Assembly: GCF_002086455.1 (NCBI RefSeq)
Contig: NZ_MVHC01000003.1
Coordinates: 62,001-126,000, forward strand
Source of the DNA: Mycolicibacter algericus DSM 45454
GTDB taxonomy: Bacteria; Actinomycetota; Actinomycetes; Mycobacteriales; Mycobacteriaceae
Reading direction: 5' to 3'
DNA length: 64,000 bases
Every line of letters starts with the position of its first letter. Position 1 is the first letter of the stretch. Positions 51,571 through 60,872 of the stretch are shown in pieces. The notes under the pieces were generated by a model. That model was not told the origin of the DNA. It did not search any database and was given only the letters and a program-made list of their open reading frames with translations. The position numbers and the translations under genes are program-made.

Positions 51571-52800
51571 TCACACTTCGAGGGCGTTGGAGCCGCCGAA
51601 GATGGTGGTCCCGACACCGTTCGGACTGTATGAGATGTACACCGGTTGCTGGGCGAAGGGGAAGTTGCCGGTATTCATGAAGGCACCGGCACCACCGACC
51701 ACGCTCGGGCTCTGCGCCGACGGATCCGATGAATTCACCGTGTAGGAGTACAGCAACGTCTGACCGTCATCGGTGTAGACCTGCACCGTCGTTCCGTTCG
51801 GCAAGACTCCCAGTTGCGTCGGCGTGACGCCCGCCTCCTCCAGCACTGATGACGGCATGGTGCCGTAGACACCGCCGGAGTCGACGACGGCGGTCACGTG
51901 CTGGGCGGGTGCGCCGTTGATGCTGACCGCCAGTTCGGTGTACGGCGACCCGTGGGCTGCAGTTCCGTCGGTCAACGGGTTGTCCCCGAACACCAACTGG
52001 TCGCCGGCCTGGTCGATCAGCACACCGTGACCGAGATCCCCTGGCAGATTTGCGGTCGGAATGTCGCCGGGATTCGGCCCGAGCGCATTTGCTCCGACGC
52101 CCAGCACGCCGACGACGTTGGCCGGGCCCAGGTAGTCGGCGATGGACCACGAGCCGAAGATGTTGAAGTCCGCTGGGAAGGCGAAGAGTACGGCGGCGAC
52201 GCTGGTGTCCGCGGTGACCGTGTCGCCGACGGCGTCGGTGAAGGTGACGGTGGTGGGCAGTTCGACATAGAAGTAGTCCAGCGAACCGCCGAACTGGCCG
52301 ATGTTGAACCCCGTGGGTAGCCCGGTGATGCCGGTCCACGGGATGTCCCAGATCGGCATGACCAGGCCGGCCGCCCCGGTGTCGACCAGCACCGGCGCCG
52401 TACCGCCGCCCCCCACCGAGACGTCCACCACGGGCTCGGTGGTGGCATTGACCTGCAATGGAACCGTGAAGCTGTCGGGGACGGCGGTGTCCGCTCCGGA
52501 CGCGGCGGCGCTGCTGGCCGTGCCCGCGTCGGTGGCCCCACCGAATGTCCACTGCTCGAGGTCGTTGATCGGGGTGGCGACCAGATTCTGGTACCAGCCG
52601 TCGATCAGGCTGTCCAGCGAGGCCAGCGCCGAACCGGGGTCGCTATCGGCGGCTATGCCCGGGTCGACCGCACTGAGCGCGTCGATGATCGGCTCGAAGA
52701 GGTCGTCGAAGTCGGCGTGCGCCGCGGGTACGCCCCCGAAGGCCACGACCGCCGCGACCGCCGCGGTTGCACCGACCATCCTCCGTCGAACTGCCGTCAT
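51571..52800 (-). CDS. Exported PecA-like aspartic protease without a PE domain (copy 1)
   Basis: A 409-residue exported protein: signal peptide to about residue 29 (AAHA/DFDD), an N-terminal module ADFDDLFEPIIDALSAVDPG (about 30-50), and a pepsin-fold aspartic protease domain with D140 in LVDTGAAGLV and D307 in VVDSGGVYGTM. The domain is that of PecA (PE_PGRS35), PE_PGRS16 and PE26, which cut other surface PE proteins. Those reach the surface with a PE domain; here a Sec signal replaces it. GGAGGTTCCAGGAG precedes ATG 52800. It is a tandem partner of the next gene (52936-54162). Confidence 0.87.
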   Translation of the reverse strand: MTAVRRRMVGATAAVAAVVAFGGVPAAHADFDDLFEPIIDALSAVDPGIAADSDPGSALASLDSLIDGWYQNLVATPINDLEQWTFGGATDAGTASSAAASGADTAVPDSFTVPLQVNATTEPVVDVSVGGGGTAPVLVDTGAAGLVMPIWDIPWTGITGLPTGFNIGQFGGSLDYFYVELPTTVTFTDAVGDTVTADTSVAAVLFAFPADFNIFGSWSIADYLGPANVVGVLGVGANALGPNPGDIPTANLPGDLGHGVLIDQAGDQLVFGDNPLTDGTAAHGSPYTELAVSINGAPAQHVTAVVDSGGVYGTMPSSVLEEAGVTPTQLGVLPNGTTVQVYTDDGQTLLYSYTVNSSDPSAQSPSVVGGAGAFMNTGNFPFAQQPVYISYSPNGVGTTIFGGSNALEV

Positions 52801-52935
52801 CTCCTGGAACCTCCCCGCGCGAGGTCACAGACCGTTGCGTCCATGACGAATCGCGGTCAGCTAACGCACTCAAGGGCGCAGGGCACCAGAGGATCTGCCC
52901 AAGAAAAAGCCAAAAATCACCGACCGCCGGGCGGG

Positions 52936-54162
52936 TCAGCTTCCGGCCTGAATGAGGGTGCCACCAACGATGGTCTGGCCGCCGGGCACACCGTAGTTGA
53001 TGTAGACCGGCTCCTGGGCGAACAGCCAGTTGCCGGTGTTCATGCCGCCGCTACTGATCACGACCGGGCTGCGCACCTCACCCGGCTGGGAGCCCACCGT
53101 GTAGTTGTACAGCGGCGTGCCGTCCTTGGTGTAGACCTGAATGGTCGTCCCGTCCGGCAGGGATCCGTTGACCGGTGTCACGCCGGACCCTGCCAATGCG
53201 GAGGTCGGCATGGTGCCGTAGACCCCGCCAGAGTCGATGACGGCACGCACCGTCACGGGATCTGCACCGTTGATGCTCACCTGCAGGTCACTGGAGTTGA
53301 TCGTCCACGGTGCCCCCTGGATCACGGTGCCATTCTCATACGGGTTGTCCCCGAAGATCAGCTGGCCGTTGGGCTGGTCGATCAGCACGCCGTTGCCGAG
53401 GGTGCCCGGCAGATCAGCGGTCGGAATGTGGTCGGGTGTGGGTCCGAGCGCGTTGGGTCCGATGCCCAGGATGCCGGTGGAGGAGCCGGCCAGATAGTCG
53501 TAAATAGACCAGGCGCCGAAGGGGTTCAGGTCCGCCGGGAAGGCGAAGAGCACCGCGTCCACCGTGGTGTCGGCGGTGACGGTGTCCCCGTCGACGCCGG
53601 TGAACGTGACCGTGGTGGGCAGCTCCACGTAGAAGTAGTTCAGCGCTCCGCCGAACTGGCCGATGTTGAAGCCGGTGGGCAGGCCGGTGATGCCGAAGGG
53701 GTTGATATTCCAGATCGGCACGACCAGCCCGGCCGCGCCGGTGTCGACCAGCACCTCTGTCTGCGCGCCGCCGCCGATCGAGACGTCGATCACCGGCTGG
53801 GTGGTCAGGTTGACATCCATCGGGACGGTGAAGCTCGACGGGAGGTCCGCAACCGGGGTGTCGGGGCCGTAGGCGACAGCGCTGCCCGGCAGATCGGAAC
53901 CGAACAGCCACGGCGCAATGCTGTTGAGCGGGTTGTAAATGAGGTCCTGGTACCAGCCGTCGAACAGGGTGTCCAACGAGGCCAACGCGCTGCCCGGGTC
54001 GGTGTCGGCAGCAACGCCCGGGTCGACCATGCTGAAGGCGTCGATGATGGGCTGGAACAGGTCGTCCCATTCGGCCTGCGCCGTGGGCGCAGGGGCGCTG
54101 AGCACCAGGAACGCCCCGGCGGCGCTGACCGCCCCGACCAGGCGATGACCACGAACCGACAT
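52936..54162 (-). CDS. Exported PecA-like aspartic protease without a PE domain (copy 2)
   Basis: A 408-residue paralogue of the gene at 51571-52800, with the same order of parts: signal peptide to about residue 30 (AQA/EWDD), module EWDDLFQPIIDAFSMVDPG, and catalytic D140 (LVDTGAAGLV) and D310 (VIDSGGVYGTM). Long stretches are identical between the copies (GLPTGFNIGQFGG, VLFAFPADLN/FN, VELPTTVTF), showing a tandem duplication. GGAGGG precedes ATG 54162. An inverted repeat sits 23-40 bases before it. Likely substrates are surface proteins, perhaps the Gly-rich exported proteins of this window (inference). Confidence 0.87.
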   Translation of the reverse strand: MSVRGHRLVGAVSAAGAFLVLSAPAPTAQAEWDDLFQPIIDAFSMVDPGVAADTDPGSALASLDTLFDGWYQDLIYNPLNSIAPWLFGSDLPGSAVAYGPDTPVADLPSSFTVPMDVNLTTQPVIDVSIGGGAQTEVLVDTGAAGLVVPIWNINPFGITGLPTGFNIGQFGGALNYFYVELPTTVTFTGVDGDTVTADTTVDAVLFAFPADLNPFGAWSIYDYLAGSSTGILGIGPNALGPTPDHIPTADLPGTLGNGVLIDQPNGQLIFGDNPYENGTVIQGAPWTINSSDLQVSINGADPVTVRAVIDSGGVYGTMPTSALAGSGVTPVNGSLPDGTTIQVYTKDGTPLYNYTVGSQPGEVRSPVVISSGGMNTGNWLFAQEPVYINYGVPGGQTIVGGTLIQAGS

Positions 54163-54184
54163 GACGAACCCTCCGAATTAACGA

Positions 54185-54202
54185 CAGTATTGGAAAATAC
54201 TG
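54185..54202. promoter_or_regulatory. Inverted repeat upstream of the second PecA-like gene
   Basis: CAGTATT and AATACTG form a perfect 7-bp repeat with a 4-base spacer, starting 23 bases upstream of ATG 54162. The position, in the 5' leader or over the promoter, suits an operator or a leader hairpin. Confidence 0.4.
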
Positions 54203-54274
54203 GACTTTCTCAGTAACCGTTAGGCTAACCGATCAGCTTCGTCATCGCATCCGGAGAGTCCACCCCGCAACAGA

Positions 54275-54309
54275 CACAGGTCCCCCGAACCCGGTTCGGG
54301 GGACCTGTG
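54275..54309 (-). terminator. Strong intrinsic terminator of clpB
   Basis: CACAGGTCCCCCGAAC and GTTCGGGGGACCTGTG form a perfect 16-bp stem closed by a CCG loop, 17 bases after the clpB stop. TGTCTGTTG follows on the minus strand, so it lacks a strict T-run but is the longest perfect hairpin in the window. Confidence 0.85.
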
Positions 54310-54326
54310 CCTATTCGGTGTCGTTG

Positions 54327-56873
<2,547 letters not shown>

Positions 56874-56939
56874 GACACCTCCATATCGGGGTCAGAGCGG
56901 GCCTGGGAAGGCTCGCCAAAAATGCTTGTCGTGTTGTCC

Positions 56940-56973
56940 AACGTCGTCAAGGTTGAGTCTGTTCCGCTCAACC
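56940..56973 (-). promoter_or_regulatory. HspR (HAIR) operator overlapping a SigH-type promoter for clpB
   Basis: GGTTGAG (56951-56957) and CTCAACC (56967-56973) form a 7-bp inverted repeat with a 9-base spacer, a close variant of the HspR-associated inverted repeat CTTGAGT-N7-ACTCAAG. On the minus strand GGAACA (56965-56960) and GTT (56942-56940) are 17 bases apart, matching the SigH/SigE-type GGAAC-N16-18-GTT pattern. Both lie about 70-100 bases before clpB. The -35 element falls inside the operator spacer, so HspR binding would directly hide it. Confidence 0.75.
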
Positions 56974-57048
56974 CTAATTTGGTCGGTTTGCGCTGCGGCG
57001 CTCAGGACAGCCGGTGGGGCGGCGGGACCGTGGCAGCGGCAATCGACC

Positions 57049-57573
57049 TCACTGACCCTGGACCGGGTCGATGGGCGGCTCCCGGTGAGCAGCGCCGACC
57101 TCGGCGCCTACGCCACCCGCCTCGTGCTCGCAGGCCTGGGCTGACCGGCGCGTCCAGAAATAGAGGCCGATCCAGACGCCGTAGCCGATCGCCATACCGG
57201 CATACATCACGGCGGGATCGGCCTGACCGTGAACGCTGAGGTACAACACGACCCCGGCCAACAGCGCGGGCAGCACCGCCGCGCGTCGCCTCATCGCGAA
57301 TGCGCCGGCGACCAGCGCGATCGACGCGATCAGCAGCGCCGGGCTGACCCGGTGCAACAGGTCGAGCAGGGCACCCCGAGACTCACCGGCGCCGTGCGCC
57401 GCATGGCCCATGCCTGCGGCCCCGGATGCGCCGACCCCAAGTGCCACCAGGATCGCCGGCAGGCAGCAGCCCAGCGTGCAGGCCAGTGCGGCGATAACGC
57501 CCGCCACCCCGAACCGGCGACTCGTCGCCGAGCCGGGCCGGCGCCGATCAGGACATTGCGGCCTGGGTGGCAT
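57049..57573 (-). CDS. Small MerT-like membrane protein with a CC-P metal motif, behind a copper-type operator
   Basis: A 174-residue protein with about four membrane helices. Helix 1 holds C32, C36 and C37 in ACTLGCCLPAILVALGVG, the Cys-Cys...Pro arrangement seen in the first helix of MerT-type mercuric transporters. The following loop carries His residues (GMGHAAHGAGE, H57 and H60) and the C-terminal tail a CEHE motif (C148, H150). ATG 57573 is preceded by GGAAGG at a good distance. A perfect RicR/CsoR-style palindrome lies about 35-55 bases upstream. I infer a metal-handling membrane protein, copper or another soft metal; no direct homologue is named. Confidence 0.72.
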   Translation of the reverse strand: MPPRPQCPDRRRPGSATSRRFGVAGVIAALACTLGCCLPAILVALGVGASGAAGMGHAAHGAGESRGALLDLLHRVSPALLIASIALVAGAFAMRRRAAVLPALLAGVVLYLSVHGQADPAVMYAGMAIGYGVWIGLYFWTRRSAQACEHEAGGVGAEVGAAHREPPIDPVQGQ

Positions 57574-57605
57574 ATCCGCCTTCCGTCGAAGTATTGCTGC
57601 GAACC

Positions 57606-57626
57606 TATACCCGGTAGGGGTATATA
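57606..57626 (-). promoter_or_regulatory. TACCC-N5-GGGTA copper-repressor-type operator
   Basis: TATACCC and GGGTATA surround a 5-base spacer (palindrome 57606-57624), giving the TACCC-N5-GGGTA consensus reported for RicR, the CsoR-family copper repressor of M. tuberculosis. On the minus strand it contains TATAGG/TAGGTT, a plausible -10 region for the MerT-like gene that begins 33 bases downstream, so repressor binding would cover the promoter. Confidence 0.7.
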
Positions 57627-57680
57627 GCAAGTGTCGGGCGGTTCGCCGCCGTCGTGGGCGATGCCCGTCGGCCGAACGGC

Positions 57681-57686
57681 TACGGT
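57681..57686 (+). promoter_or_regulatory. -10 element of leaderless GAP-family gene
   Basis: TACGGT, 6 bases before ATG 57693. Confidence 0.4.
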
Positions 57687-57692
57687 GCTGCC

Positions 57693-58364
57693 ATGACGTC
57701 CGGCCTGGGTTCGTTGTTGACCACGTTGATTCCGCTCGCGCTGGTGGTGGCGCTCTCCCCGATCACCGTCATCCCCGCGGTGCTGGTGCTGCACACCGCT
57801 CGCCCGCGCGAGACCGGGCTGTCATTCCTCACCGGCTGGCTGGCCGGGCTCGCCGCCCTCACCGCGGCCTTCGTCGCCGCATCCGGCCTGCTGGGCGGCC
57901 TGAACAGCACACCGCCGACCTGGGCGTCGTGGCTGCGGATCGTGGTCGGCGTGGCGCTGATCGCCTTCGGCGGCTACCGCTGGGCGACCCGGCACCGGCA
58001 CGGCGAAATGCCGGGTTGGATGCGCTCATTCACCTCCATGACCGCGCCCCGGGCCGGGCTGACGGCCGTGGCACTGGCGGTGATCCGGCCCGAGGTGCTG
58101 TTCATGTGCGCGGCCGCCGGCCTGGCCATCGGCAGCGCCGGGCTGACGGCCACGGGCAACTGGCAGGCGGCCGCGCTCTTCGTGGCCGTGGCCGCATCCA
58201 CGGTCGTGGTCCCGATCGTGGGCTACCTGGCAGCAAGCGACCGCTTCGATCCGGCACTCAACCGGCTCAAGGACTGGATGGAGCAGCAACACGCCGCGCT
58301 ACTCGCGGTCATCCTGGTCCTCATCGGTGCGATGGTGACCTACAACGGAATTCACGCGCTCTAG
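57693..58364 (+). CDS. GAP-family membrane protein (Sap-like)
   Basis: A 223-residue polytopic membrane protein with six hydrophobic helices and the pattern of the GAP/Sap (PF11139) family: LIPLALVVALSPITVIPAVLVL at the N-terminus and SFLTGWLAGLAAL in the second helix. Relatives (Sap, Gap) help export cell-wall lipids such as glycopeptidolipids and sulpholipid-1 in mycobacteria. No MmpL transporter is adjacent, so its lipid is unknown. It starts 67 bases right of the copper-type palindrome, but in the opposite direction to the MerT-like gene. Confidence 0.8.
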   Translation: MTSGLGSLLTTLIPLALVVALSPITVIPAVLVLHTARPRETGLSFLTGWLAGLAALTAAFVAASGLLGGLNSTPPTWASWLRIVVGVALIAFGGYRWATRHRHGEMPGWMRSFTSMTAPRAGLTAVALAVIRPEVLFMCAAAGLAIGSAGLTATGNWQAAALFVAVAASTVVVPIVGYLAASDRFDPALNRLKDWMEQQHAALLAVILVLIGAMVTYNGIHAL

Positions 58365-58386
58365 CCGCTATCACCGCTGGTCAGCA

Positions 58387-58392
58387 TAAGAT
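58387..58392 (+). promoter_or_regulatory. -10 element of leaderless flavohaemoglobin gene
   Basis: TAAGAT, 7 bases before GTG 58400; gives the family's expected N-terminus. Confidence 0.5.
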
Positions 58393-58399
58393 CGCGGCC

Positions 58400-59569
58400 G
58401 TGGGCCTAGACGACCGTGACGCACTGCAGGCGCTGCGCAACGCGTTCGCCGTCGCCGACGGCGGCGGCGACAGCTTCGTCGGCCGCCTGTTCACCTGCTG
58501 GTTCGGCACCGACCCGTCGGCTCGAGACCTCTTCCCCGCCGACCTGACCGCCATCCGCGTCGCCTTTGCCCAGGCGATGAACTGGGTGTACGGCGAACTC
58601 GTCGCCCAGCGCGCCCAGGAACCGGTCGCATTTCTGGCGCAACTCGGCCGAGATCACCGTAAATACGGTGTGACGCAACACCATTACGGCACCATGGGGC
58701 GCGTGCTCTACGCCGCCCTGCGCGACGAGCTGGCCGAGGACTGGACCGCCGCGGTCGAGGACGCCGCCCGCGAGTCCCTGAATCTGATCATCGGGGTGAT
58801 GGGCGGTGCCGCCGACGCCGAAGACGGCCCGGCCTGGTGGGACGGCACCGTCGTCGAACAGCTGCGGGTCTCGCGAGACCTCGCCGTCGTCCGGATTCAG
58901 TTGGACCGCCCGCTGCCCTACCATCCGGGCCAGTACGTCAAAGTCGAGGTGCCGCAGTGCCCGCGCTCGTGGCGGTACTTCTCGCCCGCCATCCCGGCCG
59001 ACGAGACCGGTGCGATCGAATTCCACGTGCGCGGGGTCCCCGGCGGCCTGGTCAGCCCCGCGATCGTCAACGAGACCCGGCCCGGTGACCGTTGGCGGCT
59101 GTCCAGCCCGCACGGCGGCCTGCACGTCGACCGAGATGGGGGTGACGTGCTGATGATCGCCGGCAGCACCGGCCTGGCACCGCTGCGGGCGATCATCATG
59201 GATCTGACCCGATGGGGCGTCAATCCGCGCGTGCACCTGTTCTTCGGTGGGCGGTACCCGTGCGAGCTCTACGACCTGCCCACACTGTGGCAGATCGCTG
59301 CGCACAACCCGTGGCTGTCGGTGACCCCCGTGTCGGAGTACGCGCGCGACCCCGACTGGGCCGCCGACTACCCCGATGTGACCCCGCCGCGGGGCCTGCA
59401 TGTGCGGCAGACCGGACGGCTGGCCGAGGTGGTCACCCGCTACGGCAGCTGGAGCGATCGCCAGGTCCTGATCTGCGGCGGCTCGGAGATGACCCGAGCT
59501 ACCGCGGCCGCACTGATCACCAAAGGTGCCCCTGCGCAACGTATTCAACACGACCCGCTATCGGAGTGA
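58400..59569 (+). CDS. Type II flavohaemoglobin (globin-FAD-NAD reductase; Rv0385-like)
   Basis: A 389-residue two-domain protein. The N-terminal globin domain (about residues 1-135) has LFTCWFGTDPSARDLFP and the proximal-side QLGRDHRKYGV; the C-terminal domain is a ferredoxin reductase with HPGQYVKVEVP and RYFSPAIPADE (FAD site), GSTGLAPLRAII (NAD site) and CGGSEMT. This matches Rv0385, the type II flavohaemoglobin reported to oxidise D-lactate rather than act as a classical NO dioxygenase. GTG 58400 is supported by the -10 hexamer. Its stop overlaps the start of the epimerase gene (GTGA). Confidence 0.88.
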   Translation: MGLDDRDALQALRNAFAVADGGGDSFVGRLFTCWFGTDPSARDLFPADLTAIRVAFAQAMNWVYGELVAQRAQEPVAFLAQLGRDHRKYGVTQHHYGTMGRVLYAALRDELAEDWTAAVEDAARESLNLIIGVMGGAADAEDGPAWWDGTVVEQLRVSRDLAVVRIQLDRPLPYHPGQYVKVEVPQCPRSWRYFSPAIPADETGAIEFHVRGVPGGLVSPAIVNETRPGDRWRLSSPHGGLHVDRDGGDVLMIAGSTGLAPLRAIIMDLTRWGVNPRVHLFFGGRYPCELYDLPTLWQIAAHNPWLSVTPVSEYARDPDWAADYPDVTPPRGLHVRQTGRLAEVVTRYGSWSDRQVLICGGSEMTRATAAALITKGAPAQRIQHDPLSE

Positions 59570-60474
59570 ACGTGCCCCGGTTCCAGGACTGCACCCTTCG
59601 TGATCCGTCGTCGGAGCTCACGGCGACGTTCGTCCCGAGCGCCGGCATGATCGGCACCTCACTGTCCGACGGCGGCGTGGAGCTACTGGGCCTTCGTCGG
59701 GGCCTGCAGGCTTACGTTGCCGAGCACAAGACCATGGGCATCCCGCTGTTGCATCCGTGGGCAAACCGGTTGAGCAGCAACAGATACCGTGTCGGCGACA
59801 CCGAGGTCACGCTCACCCCGGGATCTGGCGGAGTGCACACCGACGCCCATGGCGCTCCGATTCACGGCACACTCGCCGGCGACCCCGGCTGGCAGGTGAC
59901 CGAACAGTCGGCGTCGATGGTGACCGCCGAGCTCGACTTCGGTTCGCGGCCCGACCTGTTGGCTTCCTTCCCGTTTCCGCATCTGCTGAGGTTGGCCGTC
60001 CGGATCGCCGACCGCACGCTGACGGTGCGCACGACGGTCACCGCCACCACCGAGGCGGCGGTGCCGCTGTGCTTCGGGTTCCACCCGTATCTACAGCTGC
60101 CCGGCGTGCCCCGGGAGCAGTGGTGCATCGACACGCCGCCGATGCGTTCGCGGATCGTCGATGCCCGCGGTATCCCCACCGGGGCAACCGCGCCCTACCC
60201 GTCGGCGACCGAGTTGTTGGGCGAGAAGGTGTTTGATGACGGCTTCGACGACGTGGCCCCCGGCGCGGTGTTCGCGCTGTCCGGCGGTGGCCGACGCATC
60301 GAGGTGCACTTCGACACGGGCTATCCGGCGGCACAGATCTACGCGCCGGCCACCGAGGACGTGATCTGCTTCGAACCGATGGCCGCACCGACTGACGCGC
60401 TGCGCCGCGGCGGCTACCCGGTGGCACGGTTGGGAACGCCCGGCGTGGCCCAGTTCTCGATCCGAGTCGCCTGA
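59566..60474 (+). CDS. Aldose 1-epimerase family protein
   Basis: A 302-residue beta-sandwich protein of the galactose mutarotase fold. Family landmarks are IPLLHPWANRLS (Asn/Arg substrate region), GAPIHGTLAGDPGW (His), CFGFHPYLQLPG (catalytic His) and a late acidic VICFEPMAAP (catalytic Glu). It interconverts alpha and beta anomers of a hexose or hexose phosphate. GTG 59566 overlaps the flavohaemoglobin stop by four bases, so the two are translated together. A GTG two codons downstream is an alternative. It converges on hspR. Confidence 0.88.
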   Translation: MNVPRFQDCTLRDPSSELTATFVPSAGMIGTSLSDGGVELLGLRRGLQAYVAEHKTMGIPLLHPWANRLSSNRYRVGDTEVTLTPGSGGVHTDAHGAPIHGTLAGDPGWQVTEQSASMVTAELDFGSRPDLLASFPFPHLLRLAVRIADRTLTVRTTVTATTEAAVPLCFGFHPYLQLPGVPREQWCIDTPPMRSRIVDARGIPTGATAPYPSATELLGEKVFDDGFDDVAPGAVFALSGGGRRIEVHFDTGYPAAQIYAPATEDVICFEPMAAPTDALRRGGYPVARLGTPGVAQFSIRVA

Positions 60475-60494
60475 GGCCTGGGGCCAGTTGGGAG

Positions 60495-60872
60495 CTAGGA
60501 GCTACGCGGCTTCCACACCACCACGGCGGTGCTTTTGGGCACCACCGCGATCTCGCGGCGCTGGTTGGCGCGCAACATCTCCAGCTCGGCCGCCATCTCC
60601 TTGAGCCGCGACTGCAGCGCCTCGACCTGGTTGGTCAACTCGATGATCCGCTTGATACCGGCCAGGTTGACGCCCTCGTCGTGCGAGAGCCGCTGCACCT
60701 CACGCAGCAGGTCGACATCGCGCTCGGAGTAGCGGCGCCCGCCGCCGGAGCTGCGGCGCGGACTGACCAGACCGATCCGGTCATAGGTCCGCAGCGTCTG
60801 CGCGTGCATACCGGCGAGTTCGGCGGCCACCGAGATCAGGAAGGTGCGGGAGTTCTTCTCGGATTTACTCAT
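60495..60872 (-). CDS. hspR: Heat-shock repressor HspR
   Basis: A 125-residue MerR-family repressor. The winged helix-turn-helix is FLISVAAELAGMHAQTLRTYDRIGLVSP, followed by GGRRYSERDVDLL and a coiled coil (VEALQSRLKEMAAELEMLRA, about 80-100). With DnaK as co-repressor it binds HAIR sites before the dnaK operon and clpB; a HAIR site is visible before clpB in this window. Its start overlaps the dnaJ1 stop (ATGA). Last gene of the dnaK-grpE-dnaJ1-hspR operon. Orthologue of Rv0353. Confidence 0.96.
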   Translation of the reverse strand: MSKSEKNSRTFLISVAAELAGMHAQTLRTYDRIGLVSPRRSSGGGRRYSERDVDLLREVQRLSHDEGVNLAGIKRIIELTNQVEALQSRLKEMAAELEMLRANQRREIAVVPKSTAVVVWKPRSS

